Positions 9,297-18,919 of a stretch of 58,756 bases of DNA are shown here, piece by piece (within the stretch, counting starts at the first letter, position 1; each line of letters opens with the position of its first letter). The notes beneath the pieces were generated by a model that was not told where the DNA came from, ran no database searches, and was given only the letters and a program-made list of their open reading frames with translations. The stretch lies in NCBI GenBank assembly GCA_947461435.1, contig CANHLE010000012.1, positions 1 through 58,756 on the forward strand. The letters run 5' to 3'. The translations under genes and the position numbers were made by a program. The stretch is from Paracoccaceae bacterium (GTDB lineage: Bacteria; Pseudomonadota; Alphaproteobacteria; Rhodobacterales; Rhodobacteraceae).

Positions 9297-10063
9297 CATC
9301 GATGATCCTTGCCTGCGCCAGCCATGCGCCGGCCATCTTGCAGGCAAATCTGCTCCGCTCTGCCGACATCGTCTCGGGGGCCTTGCCCTATCATGTCGAA
9401 CAGGGCGCAGAATCGGCCAGCGCCGCCTATAACCGGGCCTTGCAGGCCACAACCGCCGACGTCGTGATCTTTGCGCATCACGATGTCTATCTTCCCCCGG
9501 GATGGACGGCGCTGCTGCGCCGGCGTCTGGAACAGCTTCCGCAGGACTGGGCCCTGTTCGGGGCCTTCGGGGTGGGGCTGGACGGGGCACATATCGGGCC
9601 GGTTTGGTCCTCGTCGCTGGGCCAGATCGTGGGGCGGGTGCCCTTGGGTCCGGTTCCGGTCCAAAGCTTTGACGAACTGCTGATCGTGATGCGCAGGGAT
9701 GCGAATCTCCGCTGGGATGCGGCGCTGCCCGGCTGGCACTTTTATGGCACCGACATCGTGGCCACCGCCCGCGCCGCCGGTCGCGGGGCCTATGCCGGCG
9801 CGCTGCCCACGGTCCATAACGACCGCTACCACGAGGCGCTGGGCCCTGATTTCACCGAATGTTACCGCTTCATGCAAAGAAAATGGGCCCCCGTCCTGCC
9901 CCTGCGCTCGCCCATTACAAAGATAAGTCGATCTGGCCTGCACCTGATGCGCGACCGCTGGAAGGCCCATCGGTCAGCCGGTTTTCGGGTCGGAATGGCA
10001 ACCGGCACGGACACCCCCGTTGAAACTTTGGCCGAACGCTGCGGATGGGCCAAACTTGACTGA
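9293..10063 (+). CDS. Glycosyltransferase-like protein (GT-A fold family)
   Basis: 256 residues. The segment VVIFAHHDVYLPPGWTALL resembles the acceptor or metal-binding region of glycosyltransferase-like proteins (PF13712 type), which also contain an H-D-V motif in this position. The middle has DELLIVMRRDANLRWD and GWHFYGTDI, typical for the same family. It has no signal peptide or membrane helix. Start overlaps the preceding GT4 gene by 4 nt, so it is translationally coupled and likely acts on the same glycan. Donor and acceptor unknown. Confidence 0.7.
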   Translation: MTSMILACASHAPAILQANLLRSADIVSGALPYHVEQGAESASAAYNRALQATTADVVIFAHHDVYLPPGWTALLRRRLEQLPQDWALFGAFGVGLDGAHIGPVWSSSLGQIVGRVPLGPVPVQSFDELLIVMRRDANLRWDAALPGWHFYGTDIVATARAAGRGAYAGALPTVHNDRYHEALGPDFTECYRFMQRKWAPVLPLRSPITKISRSGLHLMRDRWKAHRSAGFRVGMATGTDTPVETLAERCGWAKLD

Positions 10064-10129
10064 CGCAGCCCCTTCAAATCGGTGCGCTTTACCGCCATAT
10101 AGGGCCAAATCCTTTGCACCGAGGACCGC

Positions 10130-11044
10130 ATGATGTTTGGAACCACCGATAAACCCGCTGTTGCCTCTGACCTGATCAAGGACGGATCCGAGCGTACCTT
10201 TATGGCCGATGTAATCGAACCGTCGCGCACGGTTCCGGTGATCGTCGACTTCTGGGCGCCTTGGTGTGGGCCCTGCAAAACCCTTGGCCCCGCGCTGGAG
10301 GCGGCCGTGACCGCGGCAAAGGGCGCCGTGCGGATGGTCAAGATTAATGTCGATGAAAATCAGGGCCTTGCTGGTCAGCTGCGGATTCAATCCATTCCAA
10401 CCGTCTATGCCTTTTTTAACGGACAGCCGGTGGACGGATTTCAAGGGGCGGTTCCGGGTTCTGAGATAAAGGCCTTTATCGACCGGCTGGCCAAGATGGG
10501 CGGCGGCGTGCCAGATGGCGGTCTGGCCGAGGCTTTGGAAGCCGCCGAACAGATGCTGGAGGAAGGTGCTGCGGCTGACGCGGCTGAAACCTTTGCCGCG
10601 ATTTTGGAAGAAGAGCCAGAAAATGCCGCCGCCTATGGCGGGATGATCCGCACCTATATCGCCATCGGCGATCTGGATCAGGCCGATGCCTTCGCCGCCG
10701 CGGCCCCCGAGAAAATCGCGACGTCCAAAGAGATAGAAGCCGCCCGCGCCCAGATCGAACTGGCGCGGCAGGCGGCCAAGGCCGGCCCCGTCGACGATCT
10801 GCGCGCGGCCCTGTCCCGCGATCCGGCGAACCGCCAGACGATGTTCGATCTGGCCACGGCGCAGCATGCATCGGGCGATATCGAGGGCGCGGTGAATACG
10901 CTTTTGGACCTGTTCAAACTGGACCGCGAATGGAACAACGGCGCGGCACGGGCACAGCTTTTCACAATTTTCGACGCCCTTAAGCCGCAAGATCCGATCG
11001 TTCTGGCGGGGCGTCGCCGTCTTTCGTCGATGATCTTTGCCTAA
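10130..11044 (+). CDS. cnoX: CnoX-type thioredoxin with TPR tail (co-chaperedoxin)
   Basis: 304 residues. The N-terminal thioredoxin domain has the canonical WAPWCGPCK site (Cys46 and Cys49), then about 180 residues of helical repeats (TPR-like), as in the YbbN/CnoX family. In alphaproteobacteria CnoX keeps a redox-active CxxC, unlike the E. coli protein; it is known to protect proteins from aggregation under bleach or thermal stress and hand them to GroEL. A GAGG precedes two adjacent ATG codons (10130 and 10133); either may start. It is followed by the LON-domain and Trm112 genes on the same strand, a protein-quality-control neighbourhood. Confidence 0.9.
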   Translation: MMFGTTDKPAVASDLIKDGSERTFMADVIEPSRTVPVIVDFWAPWCGPCKTLGPALEAAVTAAKGAVRMVKINVDENQGLAGQLRIQSIPTVYAFFNGQPVDGFQGAVPGSEIKAFIDRLAKMGGGVPDGGLAEALEAAEQMLEEGAAADAAETFAAILEEEPENAAAYGGMIRTYIAIGDLDQADAFAAAAPEKIATSKEIEAARAQIELARQAAKAGPVDDLRAALSRDPANRQTMFDLATAQHASGDIEGAVNTLLDLFKLDREWNNGAARAQLFTIFDALKPQDPIVLAGRRRLSSMIFA

Positions 11045-11073
11045 CGCGATAATCGACCTAGCTGTAGGGCATC

Positions 11074-11712
11074 ATGACAAAACCAGACCTGCCCACCTCG
11101 ATCCCCGTCTTTCCGCTGTCCGGCGCGCTTTTGTTGCCCCGTGCCCGCCTTCCGCTGCATATCTTCGAGCCGCGATATATCGCGATGCTGGAAGACTGCA
11201 TGAAAACCCAAAGCCGTCTGATCGGGATGATCCAGACGCAGGGGGCCGAGGGCAAGCGCCTTGCCTCGATCGGATGCGCGGGGCGTCTGACATCGTTTTC
11301 TGAAACGGAAGACGGGCGATACATGGTCACCTTGACCGGACAGTCGCGCTTTCGGCTGGGTGAGGAGGTCGAGGGGTTTTCGCCATTTCGCCGCTTTAAC
11401 GTGGATTGGAACGGCTTTGATCGCGACCGGTCTGACCAGGACGAGACGGACCCGCAGCTTGACCGGCCCGCGTTTCTGGCCCTGTTGTCGCGCTTTTTCG
11501 AGGCGCGGCAGTTGGGCGTGGACTGGAAGAACCTGTCGAAAGCCGATCCGGAGCTTTTGGTGAACGCCCTGTCCATGCTTTTGCCGCTGCCCCCCGAAGA
11601 CAAACAGGCGCTTCTGGAGGCGCCAAACCTGACGGACCGCCGCCAAACCCTGACCGCCCTGATCGAGTTCGCCCTGCACCGGGGCGAGGATGGCGATGAG
11701 ATGATGCAATGA
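11074..11712 (+). CDS. LON peptidase N-terminal-domain protein
   Basis: 212 residues, consisting almost entirely of a LON substrate-binding (LAN) domain: [33 protein letters not shown] is interrupted only by ordinary variation from the family consensus. No ATPase or protease domain follows, so it is a stand-alone LON-domain protein. Function is not established for this class; a role in protein quality control or as an adaptor is speculation. It starts 30 bp after cnoX and overlaps the next gene by 4 nt, so the three genes probably form one operon. Confidence 0.9.
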   Translation: MTKPDLPTSIPVFPLSGALLLPRARLPLHIFEPRYIAMLEDCMKTQSRLIGMIQTQGAEGKRLASIGCAGRLTSFSETEDGRYMVTLTGQSRFRLGEEVEGFSPFRRFNVDWNGFDRDRSDQDETDPQLDRPAFLALLSRFFEARQLGVDWKNLSKADPELLVNALSMLLPLPPEDKQALLEAPNLTDRRQTLTALIEFALHRGEDGDEMMQ

Positions 11713-11894
11713 CCACGACCCCGCCCGCCCATGACAGGCGCATGCTGGAGGCGTTGATCTGCCCGGTCACGCAGGGCCCGCTGACCTGGGACGCAGAGCG
11801 CGCAGAGCTGGTGTCCAGCATGGCCAAGCTGGCCTTTCCGGTGCGGGATGGTATCCCGATCATGCTGGTCAGCGAAGCCCGCGCGGTCGACTGA
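11709..11894 (+). CDS. Trm112/YcaR family small protein
   Basis: 61 residues. [16 protein letters not shown] followed by [25 protein letters not shown] is the full Trm112-like domain, in bacteria usually called YcaR. Only one of the cysteines found in zinc-binding homologues is present (in ICP), so metal binding is doubtful here. Eukaryotic Trm112 activates methyltransferases; bacterial function is little known. Start overlaps the LON-domain gene. Confidence 0.9.
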   Translation: MTTTPPAHDRRMLEALICPVTQGPLTWDAERAELVSSMAKLAFPVRDGIPIMLVSEARAVD

Positions 11895-11934
11895 CGCCTT
11901 TTGCCAAGGACGGGGCGGCGCGTTTTTTGGCAGA

Positions 11935-11961
11935 AATTGAGTGTGCTCAATTAACCTTTTT
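11935..11961 (+). terminator. Weak intrinsic terminator candidate after the Trm112-like gene
   Basis: A 7-bp AT-rich stem (AATTGAG 11935-11941, CTCAATT 11946-11952) with a TGTG loop, followed by AACCTTTTT. It lies 40 bp past the Trm112-like stop. The stem is weak in GC pairs, so efficiency is uncertain. Confidence 0.5.
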
Positions 11962-12025
11962 CAACCCCGTTTTGGCCCAGCGCCGCAGATGCGCGATCAG
12001 GACATCAAAGGAAGATGAAAGATCG

Positions 12026-12116
12026 GTCAACGCGCCGCGCGCGGCGCGGCGGTTGATCTTTGTGGGTCTGGCCATCAGGCAGGGTGGCCGTCAGCGGGCG
12101 GGGGCTTTTTTGCCCC
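12026..12116. other. GC-rich hairpins between convergent trm112-like and ftsK genes
   Basis: Two hairpins follow the ftsK stop. One is a 5-bp GC stem (12101-12105 with 12112-12116) whose loop is six A/T. The other has a 7-bp GC core (12032-12038 with 12041-12047) within outer arms GTCAAC and GTTGAT. Neither has a downstream T run, so they may act with Rho or as 3' stabilisers, not as classical terminators. Confidence 0.4.
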
Positions 12117-12120
12117 GGCC

Positions 12121-15100
12121 TTACCGCTCTTCGATGAGGATCTCGCGCTTGCCGACATGGTTGGCGGCGGTGACCACAGAGTGTTCTTCCATCTGCTCGA
12201 CCAATCTTGCGGCCTTGTTGTAACCAATGCCGAGTTTGCGCTGGATGTACGAGGTGGAACATTTGCGATCCTTGGCAACGATGGCCACAGCCTGATCATA
12301 CAAGGAATCGTCCAACCCGTCAGAGCCAAGGCCCAGAACCGCATCAATCTCGGCAGCGTTTTCATCTTCGGGGCCGTCGATCACACCCGACATATAGACG
12401 GGCGGTCCGTAGGATTTGAGGTGGTTCACGATTTCTTCGACCTCTTCATCCGAGACGAAGGGACCGTGAATTCGGCTGACGCGGCCGCCGCCCGCCATGT
12501 AAAGCATATCGCCCATGCCCAAAAGCTGTTCGGCCCCCTGTTCGCCCAAAATCGTGCGGCTGTCGATCTTTGACGTCACTTGAAAGGAAATCCGGGTGGG
12601 GAAGTTGGCCTTGATCGTGCCGGTGATCACATCGACCGAGGGGCGCTGCGTGGCCATGATCAGGTGGATGCCGGACGCGCGGGCCATTTGGGCAAGGCGC
12701 TGGATGCAAGCCTCGATTTCCTTGCCGGCGACCATCATCAGATCGGCCATCTCGTCAACCACGACCACGATATAGGGAATGGTCACGGGTTGGAATTCTT
12801 CGGTTTCAAACACGGGTTCGCCCGTATCATCATCAAATCCGGTCTGGATGGTGCGCTTGAACATCTCGTTCTTGGCAAGCGCCTCGCGCACGCGGCCATT
12901 ATAGCCTTCGATGTTGCGCACGCCCATTTTAGACATTTTGCGATACCGCTCTTCCATCTCTCCGACGACCCATTTCAGGGCGACGACGGCCTTTTTGGGA
13001 TCAGTCACGACAGGGGACAGCAGATGCGGGATGCCGTCATAGACGGAGAGTTCCAGCATCTTGGGGTCGATCATGATCAGGCGGCATTCTTCGGGGGAGA
13101 GTTTGTAAAGAAGCGACAGGATCATGGTGTTGATGGCAACGGATTTGCCCGACCCGGTGGTGCCCGCGATGAGAAGGTGGGGCATTTTGGCGAGGTTGGC
13201 GATGATCGGCTCTCCGCCGATATCCTTGCCCAAGGCGAGGGGCAGGCGCATGGAGGTGTCGCCGAAATCGCGGGCTGAAATGATTTCGCGTAACACCACC
13301 TTTTCGCGCGTGGCGTTGGGCAGTTCGATGCCGATCACGGTGCGGCCGGGGACGGTGGACACGCGGGCAGACAGGGCCGACATGCTGCGGGCGATGTCAT
13401 CGGACAGGCCGATGACGCGGCTGGCCTTCAGGCCGGGGGCGGGTTCAAGTTCGTACATGGTGACGACGGGGCCGGGACGCACGGAGGTGATCTCTCCGCG
13501 CACGCCATAATCATCCAGAACGGATTCCAGCATGCGCGCGTTTTCTTCCAAAGCCTCGTTCGACAGGCTGTGGCGCTGAATCGAGGCCGGGTTGGACAGC
13601 AAGGACAGCGGCGGCAGTTCATAGGCCGGGGCCGGATCATCAAAGCGCAGGCGGGGCTGGGATTCGGCCATGGCTTGGCGCGACGGGGCGGCCGGTTTGC
13701 GGGGGGTGGGCTGCACGACGGGGCGGCGCAGGTCTGGTGCAGGGATCTGGCTGCGCAGATCGGGGCCGGGGGCAAAGTCTGCAGCGTCGTCGATGCCGAG
13801 ATCATAGTCGGCATCCCAGTCGGCCGCGATGGCCAGATCCGTCTCGTCTTGAAGATCAAGATCATTGGGGGCGGCGCTGCGGCGGGCCCCCGGCATGGTG
13901 GGGGCCAAAGAAAGCGCGGCGGCGGCCATGACCGATGCCGAAACCGGGGGTTCCATGCGCAGACCGGGCGCGTTGGGGCGGCGGGTTGTATCGGCCACCA
14001 GCGGCACGGGGCCGCGCGGGCGGGTCTGCGAGGTTTCGCGGCGGGCGATGGCGGCGGCGATGGGATTGCTGGCTGTCGGTGCCACCACGGGGCCGCTGCT
14101 GCGCTGGCGGATCACATCGGAGATCCGGGATTTGATGCGGTCTTGGTCGGGAAGATCGATCAGCAGATCCGCGGATTCGGGCAAGGGACGCTCGATCAAT
14201 TCTGGTTCGGGCTGGGCGCCGCGGCGCAAGACCGAGGGCACAAGCGCCATCAGGCCGGTCCGGGTGCGCGGCGCGGCGTAGGAGGCGGCTTCGGCCAGAG
14301 GTTCGCTGTAGCGGGAATCGGCGTGCAGGGGGCTGGCCTGGCCCCAGTCAGGTTTGGTGTGAGGACCGGTTTCAATCTTGGGTTCGGACCGGCGGGCCAG
14401 ACTGCCGCGCTGTGCGGCGGCCAGCGACGCGGCGCCCGGCGCCTGAACCGCGGCCTTGGCCGCGCGGTGCCGTTGGTGCAGCGCGGCGCCCGCACGAAGC
14501 GAGCCGGTTGCCCCCTTGTGGGCGGCGCCCAACAAGGAATCATAGGTTAAAATGACCCCATTGGTCAGGAATCGGAGGATGATCACCAGTTCCGAGCGTG
14601 TGAAGCCCGCGATCAGAAGCGAGGCCGCCATCATCGCGACGCCGAAGATCAGGCTCATGGTCTTGATGGCAATGACCGGCGAGATGGGCATAAGGTTGAT
14701 CAGGACGCCCAAGAAAGTATCGCCGAACAGGCCGCCGAGACCGAAGTAATGGGGCCAATCGGCCCCTGCGGCCAATGTGGCCGCATAGACCGACGCCGTG
14801 GCGGCCGCGAAGGGCAGGAAAACGGCGCGGGTCAGAACACGTTCGGCCCCCCGGTGCAGCACGAACCGCCCCCCCCAGACCATGACGATCAGCGGCACCA
14901 CCCACGACCCCTTGCCTGCCAGCAAGATCATGGTGGAGGCCAGAGACGCGCCGAAATGCCCGAAGAGATTGACGATGGGCTTATCGGTGGCGACCATCCA
15001 CGAGGGATCTTCGGGTGAATAGGTCCAAAGCATCAAGGCCATGCACAGCCCAAGCAGGGCCAGCGCAACCCCAAACAATTCGCGGCCGCGCCGTTCGAGC

Positions 15101-15159
15101 ATGGCTTGCGTACCTTGATCCAGAAGGGGATCGCGCTGACGGGCCTGATAGGATGCCAT
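12121..15159 (-). CDS. ftsK: DNA translocase FtsK
   Basis: About 1012 residues. Four membrane helices occupy roughly residues 20-200, then a long, low-complexity linker rich in Ala, Pro and Arg (about 220-500). The alpha/beta motor domain has the P-loop GTTGSGKS near residue 665 and [18 protein letters not shown] as Walker B. The C-terminal gamma winged helix ([20 protein letters not shown]) would read KOPS sites. It anchors at the septum and pumps chromosome dimers for XerCD resolution. I start at the ATG 15159, preceded by GAGG 10 nt away; a GTG at 15174 overlapping the upstream stop is also possible. It sits just downstream of an aminotransferase gene, likely cotranscribed. Confidence 0.95.
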   Translation of the reverse strand: MASYQARQRDPLLDQGTQAMLERRGRELFGVALALLGLCMALMLWTYSPEDPSWMVATDKPIVNLFGHFGASLASTMILLAGKGSWVVPLIVMVWGGRFVLHRGAERVLTRAVFLPFAAATASVYAATLAAGADWPHYFGLGGLFGDTFLGVLINLMPISPVIAIKTMSLIFGVAMMAASLLIAGFTRSELVIILRFLTNGVILTYDSLLGAAHKGATGSLRAGAALHQRHRAAKAAVQAPGAASLAAAQRGSLARRSEPKIETGPHTKPDWGQASPLHADSRYSEPLAEAASYAAPRTRTGLMALVPSVLRRGAQPEPELIERPLPESADLLIDLPDQDRIKSRISDVIRQRSSGPVVAPTASNPIAAAIARRETSQTRPRGPVPLVADTTRRPNAPGLRMEPPVSASVMAAAALSLAPTMPGARRSAAPNDLDLQDETDLAIAADWDADYDLGIDDAADFAPGPDLRSQIPAPDLRRPVVQPTPRKPAAPSRQAMAESQPRLRFDDPAPAYELPPLSLLSNPASIQRHSLSNEALEENARMLESVLDDYGVRGEITSVRPGPVVTMYELEPAPGLKASRVIGLSDDIARSMSALSARVSTVPGRTVIGIELPNATREKVVLREIISARDFGDTSMRLPLALGKDIGGEPIIANLAKMPHLLIAGTTGSGKSVAINTMILSLLYKLSPEECRLIMIDPKMLELSVYDGIPHLLSPVVTDPKKAVVALKWVVGEMEERYRKMSKMGVRNIEGYNGRVREALAKNEMFKRTIQTGFDDDTGEPVFETEEFQPVTIPYIVVVVDEMADLMMVAGKEIEACIQRLAQMARASGIHLIMATQRPSVDVITGTIKANFPTRISFQVTSKIDSRTILGEQGAEQLLGMGDMLYMAGGGRVSRIHGPFVSDEEVEEIVNHLKSYGPPVYMSGVIDGPEDENAAEIDAVLGLGSDGLDDSLYDQAVAIVAKDRKCSTSYIQRKLGIGYNKAARLVEQMEEHSVVTAANHVGKREILIEER

Positions 15160-15170
15160 TGATCTGAACC

Positions 15171-16349
15171 TCACCGATACAGGCAGTCGCGGAGCATGGT
15201 CAGCCCGCGCTGCGTTTCTTCTTTTGGGGCCACCAAAGCGACCCTGATATAGCCTTTTGCCGGATTATGCCCGGCGACGTCACGCGACAGATAGGCCCCC
15301 GGCAAGACCCGAACGCCCGTTTCGCGCCAAGCGCGCAGGGCGCTGGCCTCGCCGTCGTCGACCGCAAGCCACAGGAAGAACCCGCCTTGCGGCACCTGAA
15401 AGCCTTGGATGCCGCCAAAGATCTGCCGGGCGATGTCGAATTTCTGATGGTACAACGCGCGCGAGGCGGTCACGTGCCCCTCGTCCGACCAAGCCGCTTC
15501 GCTGACGCGCTGCAGGGGTAAGGGCACCGGGGCACCGGCAAAACTGCGAAGTTTGCGCAGGCGCGCCATGCCTTGGGGCCCACCGGCCACGAAACCAGAC
15601 CGCAACCCCGGCAGGTTTGAGCGTTTGGACAGGGAATGAAAAGCAAAGGCCCGTTCGGGATTGGCCCCGATTTCGGCCGCGATTTCAAGGATACCGGGCG
15701 GCGGAGATTGCGCCCAGATGTCGCTGTAGCATTCATCGGCCAAGACGATGAAATCGTGCTTTTCTGCCAGAGCCAGCAGCGTTGTCAGGTACTCGCGGCT
15801 GGCAACCGAGCCTTGCGGATTGGCAGGAGAGCAGATGTAGGCAATCGCGACGCGGTCCAACTGGGCGGGGGCAAGCCCGGCGTAATCGGGCAGGAACCCT
15901 GTCGCGGCCGTGGCCGGAACATACAAGGGTTCGGCCCCCACGGTCAGCGCGGCCACGGCATAGACCTGATAGAAGGGGTTTGGCATCAAGACCAAGGGCG
16001 TTTGCACGCCCTTGCGTTCGGGGCACAGCGCGATGCAGGCGTTGAACAGGCCTTCGCGCGTGCCGTTCAGGTTCATGATCTGATCTGGCCCCAGATCAAC
16101 CCCGTAGCGCCGTTTCAACCACCCGGTGATGGCGGCCAAAAGTTCGGGTGTGCCATCGTTGGGGGGATAGACGCCAAAGCCGGACAGATGGGCATTCAGG
16201 ATGGGGGCCACAAAATCGGGCATGGGATGGCGCGGCTCGCCGATGGTCATGGCAATGGGCGCCCCGCCCGGAGCGTGCGAATCCAAAAGCGCCCGCAATC
16301 GCGGAAACGCATAATCCGGCAGGTTCGAAAACCGCTCAGGAAACGCCAT
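15171..16349 (-). CDS. Class I/II PLP aminotransferase (DapC-like)
   Basis: About 392 residues. Fold-type I aminotransferase features are visible: [68 protein letters not shown] and the PLP lysine in [15 protein letters not shown] (about residue 239). Proteins of this type beside ftsK in alphaproteobacteria are usually annotated as succinyldiaminopimelate or N-acetylornithine-type transaminases, but substrate cannot be proved from sequence. The ATG at 16349 follows GAGG; an upstream ATG adds 14 unconserved residues. Confidence 0.85.
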   Translation of the reverse strand: MAFPERFSNLPDYAFPRLRALLDSHAPGGAPIAMTIGEPRHPMPDFVAPILNAHLSGFGVYPPNDGTPELLAAITGWLKRRYGVDLGPDQIMNLNGTREGLFNACIALCPERKGVQTPLVLMPNPFYQVYAVAALTVGAEPLYVPATAATGFLPDYAGLAPAQLDRVAIAYICSPANPQGSVASREYLTTLLALAEKHDFIVLADECYSDIWAQSPPPGILEIAAEIGANPERAFAFHSLSKRSNLPGLRSGFVAGGPQGMARLRKLRSFAGAPVPLPLQRVSEAAWSDEGHVTASRALYHQKFDIARQIFGGIQGFQVPQGGFFLWLAVDDGEASALRAWRETGVRVLPGAYLSRDVAGHNPAKGYIRVALVAPKEETQRGLTMLRDCLYR

Positions 16350-16550
16350 GTCTGCCTCAACCTCGGGGTCATTGCGCCCCGTTATTGCCAAGTCTTAGCG
16401 AGGCGCGGGGCGCGGGTCCAGAAAAACGTAAGGATTAAACGGGGATGGGGGGGGGATCTGTGGCTTTTTCGCATGAGTTTGTCGGCTTGCGGGGGTTGAA
16501 CTTTGCCTTGCGGGTGCCGAAATCGCGCGAAACGGCACGAGGGATCGCGG

Positions 16551-17516
16551 GTGAGACAGGCACGGCTTGGATGGAAAGGGTGGGGAAGCCTTGCGGTTGG
16601 GGTGGGGGTTTTGGCCGGGATTTGCGCAGTACTCTGGGCGGCACTCTGGGCGGAGATGCGACCGAACCGGACGCTGGAGCGCGCGGTGTTTGAAGGTCTT
16701 TATCACAGCCCCCTGCCCCGACGTGCGACGCCGCCATCGGTTTTTCACCTTGGTCATTCGCTGGTGGGGCGCGACATGCCCGCCATGGTGGCGCAATTGA
16801 CCGGGGGCGTCTTTGGCAGCCAGTTGGGATGGGGGGCGTCGCTGCGGCAACATTGGACGGGGGACGTTCCGGGGTTTGCCGAGGAAAACGCCAGCGCCGC
16901 GTTTCGTCCGGCACGGGAGGCGATCTTGTCTGGCGATTATCAGGCCGTGGTCCTGACAGAGATGATCGATTTGGCGGACGCGCTGCGCCACCACGATTCG
17001 GCGCGGGCGCTGGCCGATTGGGCCCTTTTGGCCCGCACATCGCGGCAAGATGTGAGGCTGTATCTGTACGAGACATGGCACCGCTGGGACGATCCCGCAG
17101 GCTGGGCGCAGCGCGTGCGGCAGGACCGCGCCGCCCTGTGGGAGGATGGCCTGCTGCGCCCCGCCATGGCGCGCGAAGGCGTTGGGGTGATCTATGTCAT
17201 TCCCGGCGGGCAAGTGATGGCGGCCGTGGTTGCGGCGGCTGAGTCTGGCGCGCTCCCATCGATTGGCGGGCGCGCGGCGCTGTTCAGCGACGAAATTCAC
17301 CTGACAGATCTGGGGGCCTATGTGGTGGCCCTGACGCAGTATGCGGTGCTGATGGGGCGCAGCCCGCAAGGCCTGCCATCCGATTTGCGGCGGGCCGATG
17401 GGACGGCAGCCGATTTGCCCCGCGATGTGGCGGCGCTGCAGGCCTTGGTCTGGACGGTGGTGCAGGGGGACCCGATGACAGGGATCGCCGGGCAGCGGGA
17501 TGCGGCGGGCCCTTAG
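16551..17516 (+). CDS. Membrane-anchored SGNH-hydrolase-like protein
   Basis: About 321 residues, with one N-terminal membrane helix (SLAVGVGVLAGICAVLWAAL) and a periplasmic domain. FHLGHSLVGRDMP resembles the block I serine motif of SGNH hydrolases, and SDEIHLTDLGAYVVAL resembles block V with its Asp-x-x-His dyad. It may be an esterase or acetyltransferase-like enzyme acting on cell-surface glycans, but no substrate can be named. The GTG at 16551 is chosen because GAGGG lies 7 nt upstream. The 3' end interlocks with the amidase stop (TTAG, 17513-17516). Divergent from the aminotransferase, with a 200-bp spacer containing a run of nine G near 16449. Confidence 0.65.
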   Translation: MRQARLGWKGWGSLAVGVGVLAGICAVLWAALWAEMRPNRTLERAVFEGLYHSPLPRRATPPSVFHLGHSLVGRDMPAMVAQLTGGVFGSQLGWGASLRQHWTGDVPGFAEENASAAFRPAREAILSGDYQAVVLTEMIDLADALRHHDSARALADWALLARTSRQDVRLYLYETWHRWDDPAGWAQRVRQDRAALWEDGLLRPAMAREGVGVIYVIPGGQVMAAVVAAAESGALPSIGGRAALFSDEIHLTDLGAYVVALTQYAVLMGRSPQGLPSDLRRADGTAADLPRDVAALQALVWTVVQGDPMTGIAGQRDAAGP

Positions 17517-18841
17517 GCCAAGGCCCGCTCGGCCGCGAGGCCCAGCACGATCAACCGCTCTTCGGTGCCGCTGGCCCCCATGATCGATATCCCGCAAGAG
17601 GGTTGGTTGGTGGGCAGCGTCAGAACCGGAAGATTCATCAGATTTCCCATGCGGGTGTTGCGCAGGGCCAAAAGATTTTCGGTCACGTAATAATCTGGAT
17701 CGCTCATCAGGCGGGCGGCGTCGGGCGGCAAGATGGGCGAGGTGGGCAGCAAAACCGCGTCAAAGCCGGCCATGTCGCGGGCCCAGGCCGCGCGGATCTG
17801 GTTCAGGCGGCGCCAGCCTGCCACATAATCCATTGCCGAAACCATCTGCCCGGCGCGAAACCGATCAAGGATTCGCGGGAACATCTTGTCCGGCGCCGAT
17901 TCGATGAGGGTGGACCAGATGCCGTAAGCTTCGGCGGTGAACAAGATCCCTGCGAGGGTCAGCGCCTCGGCCATATCGGGGAAGGCGACGCGGGTTACCT
18001 TGGCCCCCGCGCGGCCCAGACGGGCCAGAGCATCGTCAAAACCCTGCGCCGGGCGATCGCGCAGGCCATCCAGCGCGATGGTTTCAAGCACCGCAAGGCG
18101 CGCGCCGGACAGGCTGGGCACGGTCAGATCCATGGGGCGGGCGCCTTCGGCGGCGGCCAGCAAAAGCGCGCAGTCTTCGACCGAATGGGCCAGAAAGCCC
18201 ACGGTGTCGAATTTTTCGCACAGCGGCACGACCCCGGTCAGCGGCAGACGGCCCGAGGTGGTTTTGAGACCCACAAGATCATTCCAAGCCGCCGGAAGGC
18301 GCACCGATCCGCCGGTATCGGACCCCACGGCGGCCGGGGCGAGGCCGAAGGCGATGGAGGCCGCCGCACCCGAGGACGACCCGCCTGCCACCGCGCGGGG
18401 ATCGTTGATACACGGCGGGGTGGCGGTAACCGGGTTCAGGCCAAGGCCAGAAAAGGCCAATTCGGACATATGGGTTTTGCCAAGGCAAACAAGGCCTTCG
18501 CGGGTTGCCATTTCGAGCACGGCGGCGTCGCGCGGCGGGGTGCGCCCGCGCAGGAGGGCGGACCCGGCCTCTGTCGGCGTGCCGGCGGTATCAAACAGGT
18601 CTTTCCACGACAGCGGCACCCCGTCGAGCGGCCCGCGGCGCAGCCCCATCTTGGCGCGGCCCGCGGCACCCATCGCCTCGCCCCGGGCGCGGGTTGGGGT
18701 AGTGCGGGCATAGATGCGCGGCGCGGTTTCGTGCGCGTCGATCTTGTCCAAAAAGTACTCGGCCAATTCAACGGCGTTGATCGTGCCTTTGCCGATGGCG
18801 CGGCCCAGCTCTGCTGCGGTCATGTTGGACCAGGTTTTCAT
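17513..18841 (-). CDS. Amidase-signature family amidase
   Basis: About 442 residues. The amidase signature is complete: GGSSSGAAASIAFGLAP and AVGSDTGGSVRLPAAWNDL carry the cis-Ser and nucleophile Ser of the Ser-Ser-Lys triad, and the Lys is in PLSWKDLFDTAG. It is a cytosolic hydrolase of an amide, similar to GatA, indole-acetamide hydrolases and other small-amide enzymes; no GatB or GatC gene is adjacent, so GatA is unlikely. ATG at 18841 follows GGGGTG. Divergent from ubiH with about 80 bp between the starts. Confidence 0.85.
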   Translation of the reverse strand: MKTWSNMTAAELGRAIGKGTINAVELAEYFLDKIDAHETAPRIYARTTPTRARGEAMGAAGRAKMGLRRGPLDGVPLSWKDLFDTAGTPTEAGSALLRGRTPPRDAAVLEMATREGLVCLGKTHMSELAFSGLGLNPVTATPPCINDPRAVAGGSSSGAAASIAFGLAPAAVGSDTGGSVRLPAAWNDLVGLKTTSGRLPLTGVVPLCEKFDTVGFLAHSVEDCALLLAAAEGARPMDLTVPSLSGARLAVLETIALDGLRDRPAQGFDDALARLGRAGAKVTRVAFPDMAEALTLAGILFTAEAYGIWSTLIESAPDKMFPRILDRFRAGQMVSAMDYVAGWRRLNQIRAAWARDMAGFDAVLLPTSPILPPDAARLMSDPDYYVTENLLALRNTRMGNLMNLPVLTLPTNQPSCGISIMGASGTEERLIVLGLAAERALA

Positions 18842-18919
18842 GATGCACCCCATTGTTGCAGGCAGGCTAGCGGCAAGGGGGCGCATGGACAATCCCGCGC
18901 GTTCGCGCATAGTCGGCCC

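Noticed and set aside
13600-14520. Low-complexity, Ala/Pro/Arg-rich stretch in ftsK as a possible insertion
   Set aside because: A long, variable linker between membrane and motor domains is normal for FtsK.
17603-18919. Long N-terminal extension of the UbiH-like frame
   Set aside because: The extension is antisense to the amidase, and the FAD motif begins right after the ATG at 18920.
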